Assembly (NCBI RefSeq): GCF_018853465.1
Contig: NZ_JABBOU010000068.1
Location: forward strand, 1 to 59,573
DNA from: Acidithiobacillus montserratensis
GTDB taxonomy: Bacteria; Pseudomonadota; Gammaproteobacteria; Acidithiobacillales; Acidithiobacillaceae
Direction of reading: 5' to 3'
DNA length: 59,573 bases
Shown: piece after piece, positions 54,127 to 59,573 of the stretch
Position numbering within the stretch: the stretch's first letter is position 1
How the letters are laid out: each line of letters begins with the position of its first letter
Notes under the pieces: generated by a model
Told to the model about the DNA's origin: nothing
Seen by the model: only the letters and a program-made list of their open reading frames with translations
Database searches by the model: none
Position numbers and translations under genes: made by a program

Positions 54127-55416
54127 TCAAAAACGCCGGATCAGTGCTGCCGTAAATTCAGTGGTCGGCAATGCCGGCACATCCCCGCGCAAGGTCGCCA
54201 GATCGCCGGTCACTTCGCCCGCAGCTATGGCCCCGTTCATGGCCTCGACAATGGCCTTGGCGGCTTCTTTCCAGCCCAGATGTTCCAGCATCATGACCGC
54301 CGACAAAATCAGGGAGCTGGGGTTGGCCTTACCCTGACCGGCAATATCGGGGGCGGTTCCGTGGGTGGCCTCAAAAATGGCATGAGTGTCGGAAAGATTC
54401 GCGCCCGGCGCCATGCCGATGCCACCCACCTCAGCGGCGAGGGCATCGGAAACATAATCGCCATTGAGGTTCAGGGTGGCTACTACCGAGTAGTCTTCGG
54501 GGCGCAGCAGGATCTGCTGCAGAAAATTATCGGCAATGACATCCTTGATGATGAGTTTGCCGTCGGCTACTGCCCGGGCTTCTGCCTCTTGCGCAGCCGC
54601 CTTGCCTTCGGCCTTGCTGATGGCGGCCTTCTGCTTCCAGGTGAATACCTGTCCGGCAAATTCCCTTTCCGCCAGCGCGTACCCCCAGTCACGGAACCCC
54701 CCTTCGGTGAACTTCATGATATTGCCTTTATGCACCAGACTGACCGAGGGTTTGCCCTGCTCCAGGGCGTACTGGATGGCCCGCCGGATCAGTCGCTCCG
54801 AACCCTCCAGGGAAACCGGCTTGATACCGATGGCCGAACTGTCGGGAAAGCGGATTTTTTTGACGCCCATTTCTTCCCGAAGAAAACGGATGACTTTTTC
54901 AGCTTCGGGACTACCCGCCGGCCATTCGATACCTGCGTAAATATCCTCGGAGTTTTCCCGGAAAATGACCATATCCACTTTTTCGGGATGGCGCATGGGA
55001 CTGGGCGTGCCCGCGAAGTAGCGCACCGGCCGCGAACAGACATACAAATCCAGATCCTGACGCAGAGCGACATTCAGGCTGCGAATGCCCCCACCCACCG
55101 GAGTTTCCAGAGGTCCTTTGATCGCCACCTTGTATTCCCGGATGGCAGCCATGGTTTCATCGGGCAGATACTGGCCTTCGCCATAAAGCTGCACGGCTTT
55201 TTGCCCGGCATACAACTCCATCCAGGCAATCTGCCGCTGGCCGCCATACACTTTCTGCACCGCTGCGTCGACGACACTGCGCATAGCCGGGGTTACGTCG
55301 CAACCAATACCATCCCCTTCTATAAAGGGAATGATGGGCTGGTCGGGCACCTGCAATACCCCGTCGCAGACGGTCAGGGGACTTCCATTTGAGGGCTTGT
55401 GGATATGCGTCGTCAT
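54127..55416 (-). CDS. icd: Isocitrate dehydrogenase, predicted NAD+-specific
   Basis: Oxidises isocitrate to 2-oxoglutarate. It has 429 residues; the substrate Ser is S113 ([11 protein letters not shown]). The coenzyme pocket is the notable part: where the NADP+ enzyme of E. coli has K344, Y345 and V351 (TAPKYAGQDKV), this protein has D357, I358 and A364 ([11 protein letters not shown]). The positions of Y391 and R395 are also changed. These are the classic NAD+-specific residues. The ATG overlaps the acn stop by four bases. Confidence 0.95.
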   Translation of the reverse strand: MTTHIHKPSNGSPLTVCDGVLQVPDQPIIPFIEGDGIGCDVTPAMRSVVDAAVQKVYGGQRQIAWMELYAGQKAVQLYGEGQYLPDETMAAIREYKVAIKGPLETPVGGGIRSLNVALRQDLDLYVCSRPVRYFAGTPSPMRHPEKVDMVIFRENSEDIYAGIEWPAGSPEAEKVIRFLREEMGVKKIRFPDSSAIGIKPVSLEGSERLIRRAIQYALEQGKPSVSLVHKGNIMKFTEGGFRDWGYALAEREFAGQVFTWKQKAAISKAEGKAAAQEAEARAVADGKLIIKDVIADNFLQQILLRPEDYSVVATLNLNGDYVSDALAAEVGGIGMAPGANLSDTHAIFEATHGTAPDIAGQGKANPSSLILSAVMMLEHLGWKEAAKAIVEAMNGAIAAGEVTGDLATLRGDVPALPTTEFTAALIRRF

Positions 55417-57350
55417 GATACCTGCTCCAGTTGTTCACTCGCCCAGGACAAGGCACCACCCTTCAAAATCAGTTCGAGATCCCGATCGCTGGCCAGTTGC
55501 GGCATGACTTCAATATCCAGACCCTGGGTGTCATCGCGGAGCATCAGGGACTTTGCCAGAGCCAGTCCGGTCAGATCGAGACTGAGCTGATCACCCGCCT
55601 TGACCTTGGCGTAATCCTCGGCGTGCACAAAAGTGAGGGGCAAAATCCCGAAATTAATGAGATTGGCCAGATGAATCCGCGCAAATGACTGCACCAGCAC
55701 CCCCCGCACCCCCAGATAGCGCGGCGCCAGGGCCGCATGTTCACGGCTGGAACCCTGACCATAATTATGCCCGGCCACAATAAAACCACCACCGGAAGCC
55801 TTGGCGCGACTCGGGAAGGTTTCGTCCACCATATGGAATACAAATTCGGAAATGGCGGGCAGGTTGGAACGCAGGGGGAGCACCTTGGCCCCCGCCGGCA
55901 TGATGTGATCGGTGGTGATGTCGTCGTCGAGACGGATCAGCACCTCGCCTTCCAAGCGCGCCGGGGCCGCCTTCCCAGTCGGCAGCTTCGCAATATTCGG
56001 GCCACGGATGATTTCCACGTCACTGCCTTCAGGAGCCGGGGCGAGCACCATGCGATCATCTACCAGAAACTGTCCGGGCAGGGGCACATGAATGGGGGCC
56101 AGTCCCAAGTCGCGGGGATCGGTAATTTCGCCAGTCAAGGCACAGGCCGCACAGGTTTCCGGGCTGGCCAGATAGACTTCGGCGTTTTTGGTGCCGGAAC
56201 GTCCGTAAAAGTTGCGGTTGAAGGAACGGACGGAAACCCCCTGGGTCGGCGGCGCAAAACCCATACCGATGCAGGGACCGCAGGCCGATTCGAGAATGCG
56301 CGAACCGGCGCCAATGAAGTCCAGCAAGCCGCCATCCTTGGTGACCATTTCCATGACCTGACGGGAACCCGGAGATACCCCCAGACTGACGCCATCGGCA
56401 ACCACCTTGCCCTTGAGCATCTGTGCCACGGTCATCAGGTCGGTATAAGAAGAGTTGGTGCAGGAACCGATGGCCACCTGAGCGACCTTGGTACCTGCCA
56501 CTTCCCGCACCTTTTTGACATTATCGGGGCTGTGGGGACAGGCAATCAAGGGTTCGAGGTTGTCCAGATCAATTTCCAGGACCTCGTCGTAATTGGCATC
56601 AGTATCAGCCACCCATTCGGACCAGGTCGTCTCCCGACCCTGTGCCGTCAGGTAGCTTTGGGTCACAGCGTCGCTGGGGAAAACGCTGGTAGTGGCCCCC
56701 AGTTCCGCGCCCATATTGGTAATGGTGGCGCGCTCGGGCACACTCAGATGGGCAACGCCCGGGCCGAAATATTCAAACACCTTGCCTACCCCGCCTTTCA
56801 CGGTTTTGCGGCGCAATACTTCGAGAATAATATCTTTGGCGCTGACAAAGGGCTGCAATTTTCCGGTCAGTTTGACGCCCACTACTTCGGGCATATTCAG
56901 GTTGAAAGGTAAACCGCCCATGGCCAGGGCAATATCCAGCCCGCCCGCGCCAATGGCCAGCATCCCTGCCCCCCCAGAAGTCGGGGTATGGGAGTCAGAA
57001 CCCAGCAAGGTGCCTCCCGGCTTCGAAAAGCGTTCCAGGTGAACCTGATGACAAATGCCATTTCCCGGACGGCTGAAATGCACCCCGTACTTGGCGGCAA
57101 AGCTCTGCAGGAAACGGTGATCATCGGCGTTTTCAAAGCCAGACTGCAGCATGTTGTGATCCACATAGGAGACTGACAGCTCGGTACGCACCCGGGGCAG
57201 ACCCAGGGCCTCAAACTGAAGATACGCCATGGTCCCGGTAGCATCCTGGGTGAGGGTCTGATCAATACGAATTGCTATCGGACTACCCGCCTTGAGGGAA
57301 CCACTCACCAGGTGGGCGGCAATAATTTTCTGGGTGACGTTCATAGCCAT
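55413..57350 (-). CDS. acn: Aconitate hydratase, short (about 645-residue) type
   Basis: Iron-sulfur enzyme interconverting citrate and isocitrate. The [4Fe-4S] ligands are the Cys of AIGSCTNSS and the pair in [11 protein letters not shown]. Substrate motifs include [21 protein letters not shown] (about residues 116-136) and [17 protein letters not shown] in the swivel domain. The 645-residue length is shorter than E. coli AcnA and fits the mitochondrial-like/putative aconitase subgroup. CAGGAGATC precedes the ATG. It heads the acn-icd-sucC-sucD-nadE-glnB run. Confidence 0.95.
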   Translation of the reverse strand: MAMNVTQKIIAAHLVSGSLKAGSPIAIRIDQTLTQDATGTMAYLQFEALGLPRVRTELSVSYVDHNMLQSGFENADDHRFLQSFAAKYGVHFSRPGNGICHQVHLERFSKPGGTLLGSDSHTPTSGGAGMLAIGAGGLDIALAMGGLPFNLNMPEVVGVKLTGKLQPFVSAKDIILEVLRRKTVKGGVGKVFEYFGPGVAHLSVPERATITNMGAELGATTSVFPSDAVTQSYLTAQGRETTWSEWVADTDANYDEVLEIDLDNLEPLIACPHSPDNVKKVREVAGTKVAQVAIGSCTNSSYTDLMTVAQMLKGKVVADGVSLGVSPGSRQVMEMVTKDGGLLDFIGAGSRILESACGPCIGMGFAPPTQGVSVRSFNRNFYGRSGTKNAEVYLASPETCAACALTGEITDPRDLGLAPIHVPLPGQFLVDDRMVLAPAPEGSDVEIIRGPNIAKLPTGKAAPARLEGEVLIRLDDDITTDHIMPAGAKVLPLRSNLPAISEFVFHMVDETFPSRAKASGGGFIVAGHNYGQGSSREHAALAPRYLGVRGVLVQSFARIHLANLINFGILPLTFVHAEDYAKVKAGDQLSLDLTGLALAKSLMLRDDTQGLDIEVMPQLASDRDLELILKGGALSWASEQLEQVS

Positions 57351-57493
57351 GAGCTGATCTCCTGAGCTGGAATTTGCGGTCGGGAACTGTGCTTGACTCC
57401 ATCATCGCAAATGCAAAGGCCGACGCCAAGCATTAGTAATACCTTTATCTGCCCAAACGGCCCGTTTTTCGCACTGGCAAATCAGGAAGCTGG

Positions 57494-58894
57494 CTACATC
57501 CAGGTCATGGCATGGCGCAAGCGGGCCAGGGTTTGGTCCTTACCCAGGAGAGCCAGGGTCGTATCAATCGGCGGAGAAACCGCCCGACCTGCCACAGCCA
57601 CCCGCAGCGGCTGGGCGATTTTCCCCATTTTTCCCTCCGCATAACTGACTGCCAACTCCTGAATAGCACTGTGAACGGCGGCTGCCGTCCAGACCGGCAA
57701 AGCCTCCAGGTGATGGATCAGACTGTCCAGTAAGACAGCCTGTCCTTGCAGATGTTTTTCCACATCCTTGCTGTCGCCAGATACGGGAGCCACATAAAAC
57801 ATGCTCGCGGCAACGGCCATTTCGACCAGCGTCTTGGCCCGCTCCTGCAACAAGGCAACCACCGCTGACAGCTCCGGCCCGCGAGTGAGGAGTGCTTCCG
57901 TAATACCCTGGGCATCCAGATATGGCCGCAGATGCTGCGCCAATCCTTCAGGGCTCAGGCGTTGCATATGCTGGGCATTGATCCATAACAATTTTTCCGG
58001 ATTGAAAGCGGAAGCGGCCTTGTTGACCGCGTCAATCCGGAAAAAGGCGATCATCTCTTCGCGACTGAAGACCTCCTCGTCGCCATGGGACCAGCCCAGA
58101 CGGATCAGGAAATTGAGCAGCGCATCGGGCAGAAAACCCTGTTCCCGATATTCCAGCACGCTGACAGCGCCATGACGTTTGGACAGCTTTTGCTTGTCCG
58201 GACCGAGAATCATGGGCACATGAGCGTAAACCGGCAACTCGGCGCCCAAAGCCTGCAAAATCTGCATTTGTCTCGGCGTATTATTGAGATGATCATCGCC
58301 ACGAATCACATGGGTGATGCCCATATCCCAGTCATCCACCACCACGCAAAAATTGTAGGTGGGCGTGCCGTCGGAGCGGGCGATAATCAAATCATCCAGC
58401 TCGCTGTTCTGGAAGCTGACCCGGCCATGGATCAAGTCTTCGACCACCGTTTCCCCGGTATCCGGACTGCGAAAGCGAATCACCGGAGACACCCCCTCGC
58501 GCGCACTGCTCCGCGTCCGGCAGCGGCCGTCATAGCGCGGCTTTTCGCCCCGGGCACGCTGCTCTTCGCGCATCGCATCCACTTCTTCGCGACTGCAATA
58601 GCAGTAGTAGGCGCTGCCCTCTTTCAGCATCTGCGCCAGCACTTCCCGATAGCGGTCCATACGCTGGGTTTGGTAAAAGGGTCCTTCGTCCCAGTCCAGC
58701 CCCAACCAGGCCATACCCTCCAAAATAGCTGCCGTTGCTGCGGGCGTGGAACGCTCCAGATCCGTATCTTCAATGCGCAACACAAAACGCCCGCCTAAAC
58801 GACGGGCATGTAACCACGAATAAAGGGCGGTACGCACTCCACCAATATGTAAATAACCGGTGGGGCTGGGTGCAAAACGGGTACGAACAGACAT
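57494..58894 (-). CDS. gltX: Glutamyl-tRNA synthetase
   Basis: Class I synthetase for tRNA-Glu, 466 residues from the ATG at 58894. The HIGH-type motif is FAPSPTGYLHIGGVRTAL and the KMSKS-type motif is DKQKLSKRHG. A Cys cluster YYCYCS with GRCR fits the bacterial zinc-binding insert. Acidithiobacillus is known to have two GluRS enzymes with different tRNA preferences; which one this is cannot be told here. The gene stands alone, 143 bases from acn. Confidence 0.96.
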   Translation of the reverse strand: MSVRTRFAPSPTGYLHIGGVRTALYSWLHARRLGGRFVLRIEDTDLERSTPAATAAILEGMAWLGLDWDEGPFYQTQRMDRYREVLAQMLKEGSAYYCYCSREEVDAMREEQRARGEKPRYDGRCRTRSSAREGVSPVIRFRSPDTGETVVEDLIHGRVSFQNSELDDLIIARSDGTPTYNFCVVVDDWDMGITHVIRGDDHLNNTPRQMQILQALGAELPVYAHVPMILGPDKQKLSKRHGAVSVLEYREQGFLPDALLNFLIRLGWSHGDEEVFSREEMIAFFRIDAVNKAASAFNPEKLLWINAQHMQRLSPEGLAQHLRPYLDAQGITEALLTRGPELSAVVALLQERAKTLVEMAVAASMFYVAPVSGDSKDVEKHLQGQAVLLDSLIHHLEALPVWTAAAVHSAIQELAVSYAEGKMGKIAQPLRVAVAGRAVSPPIDTTLALLGKDQTLARLRHAMTWM

Positions 58895-58989
58895 GGGCAA
58901 TCTACCTGCAGCAATAAGCAAAGCCAAAGCATAACAGGCCAGCCCTGCATCCGGTATCCTTCAGCGCAGCGAACAAGGGATGGACTTCC

Positions 58990-59032
58990 GTCAAAAAGTC
59001 GTTTGACTCGAGACGCGGGTTTTGCTTACTAT
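58990..59032 (+). promoter_or_regulatory. Possible promoter with overlapping inverted repeat before mltD-like gene
   Basis: TTGACT at 59003-59008, 18-base spacer, TACTAT at 59027-59032. The inverted repeat GTCAAA-N6-TTTGAC (58990-59007) overlaps the -35 and could be an operator. The remaining part of the 253-base gap between gltX and the next gene shows no other clear feature. Confidence 0.4.
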
Positions 59033-59147
59033 CCCTTAAGACAGCAAGCAAAGCCTATACCAAGCTGCTGTTTATGAATGATATCTGTGATGGGTAACGT
59101 CTGCGGGACGCCCGATTGTGGATTGCACCCGCCCTGGAAGGAGCAAC

Positions 59148-59573
59148 ATGAACAAGCGAATTATCGCTATCGCCACTGTAGTGGCGCTAGGGAGCATTCC
59201 TATGGCTTGGGCAAACAGTCAAATCATAGGCCTGCCACAAAGTGACTTGCAGAATTCAGCCCCGGTTGCTACAGCTGCCGTCAGCAATCCAGACACTTCT
59301 GGCGACAGCCTTGCTGCGACACTTCAGCAATTTGAAGCGGCAGGCGCATTTGGTGACCAGAGCGGCTCAGGTAACGTTTGGACGACCATTGACCAGGGCT
59401 TACGACTCAGCAATGTGTCCCGGGTTGAAGTAGATAAATGGCGTACCTGGTTTTTACAGCATCAAGGCAAACTCGAACAAATCCTCGGTAATTCCCGCCC
59501 CTTCCTTTACTATGTAGTCAATGCAGTTTCCCAGCGGGGCCTGCCCATGGAACTGGCTCTGTTGCCGGCCATT
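59148..59573 (+). CDS. MltD-like membrane-bound lytic transglycosylase, partial
   Basis: The first 142 residues are visible, the rest lies beyond the right edge. An N-terminal signal peptide (MNKRIIAIATVVALGSIPMAWA) suggests export. The last part reads VDKWRTWFLQHQGKLEQIL, then RPFLYYVVNAVSQRGLPMEL and LALLPAI, which is the start of the MltD catalytic domain just before the Glu of the ExS motif. GGAAGGAG lies five to six bases before the ATG. No lipobox is seen, unlike E. coli MltD. Confidence 0.85.
   Translation, partial: MNKRIIAIATVVALGSIPMAWANSQIIGLPQSDLQNSAPVATAAVSNPDTSGDSLAATLQQFEAAGAFGDQSGSGNVWTTIDQGLRLSNVSRVEVDKWRTWFLQHQGKLEQILGNSRPFLYYVVNAVSQRGLPMELALLPAI

Noticed and set aside
57441..57470. 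Intrinsic terminator after gltX
   Set aside because: The AAACG/CGTTT pairing leaves an impossibly small or weak loop and no proper U-run on the minus strand.

Overview
The window reads as a chromosome segment of an acidophilic, autotrophic gamma-like proteobacterium. Acidithiobacillus or a close relative is my best guess, inferred from three things: a beta/gamma-type nuo-secG-tpiA-glmM-folP-ftsH order, a NAD-type isocitrate dehydrogenase, and a RuBisCO-like methionine-salvage gene. Genes are tightly packed with many 1-4 base stop/start overlaps (ATGA, TTGA, TGATG). No rRNA, insertion sequence or CRISPR array was seen. The left edge cuts nuoJ and the right edge cuts an mltD-like gene.

Region by region. 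1-8665 (minus): nuoA-B-C-D-E-F-G-H-I-J, the proton-pumping NADH:quinone oxidoreductase. 8772-14381 (minus): ftsH-folP-glmM-tpiA-secG-tRNA-Leu(GAG), closed by a clear intrinsic terminator. 14478-15923 (minus): tldD. 15924-16243 is a 320-base divergent regulatory region with three DnaA-box-like sites, a strong sigma70 promoter and two NrdR boxes 31 bases apart, driving nrdA-nrdB (16244-20232).

20233-22265 is the accessory region. It is a short cluster of integron gene cassettes without an integrase gene: an entry core site, an unknown 73-residue gene, a long attC, an unknown 263-residue gene, a short attC, then an addiction-module antitoxin whose toxin is cut off and abuts a broken DUF167 gene. 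A rhodanese gene follows.

22806-37803: an Fpg/Nei-family protein lacking the usual catalytic residues (minus), then leuS-lptE-holA, proA-birA-coaX, nadK-recN, a GlrK/lipoprotein/GlrR sigma54 two-component cluster and a DUF502 membrane protein. 37876-43156: galU and the dTDP-L-rhamnose genes rfbA, rfbC, rfbD and rfbB, with a DUF3579 gene and a small membrane protein between them; these make sugar nucleotides for LPS or exopolysaccharide. 43200-48921 (minus): one overlapping run rluD-pgeF-mtnD-mtnW-mtnX-mtnB-gcvR-def, which holds the Bacillus-style lower methionine-salvage branch including a form IV RuBisCO-like protein. bamD diverges from rluD and converges on glnB.

49752-57350 (minus): acn-icd-sucC-(tail-anchored small protein)-sucD-nadE-glnB, a TCA, NAD and nitrogen-signalling cluster. 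gltX (minus) and the start of an mltD-like gene (plus) finish the window.

The most unusual items are the integron cassette cluster, the methionine-salvage run with a possible MTA-phosphorylase role for PgeF, the Fpg homologue with four catalytic-site changes, the type III pantothenate kinase without its first Asp, and the small membrane protein placed between sucC and sucD.
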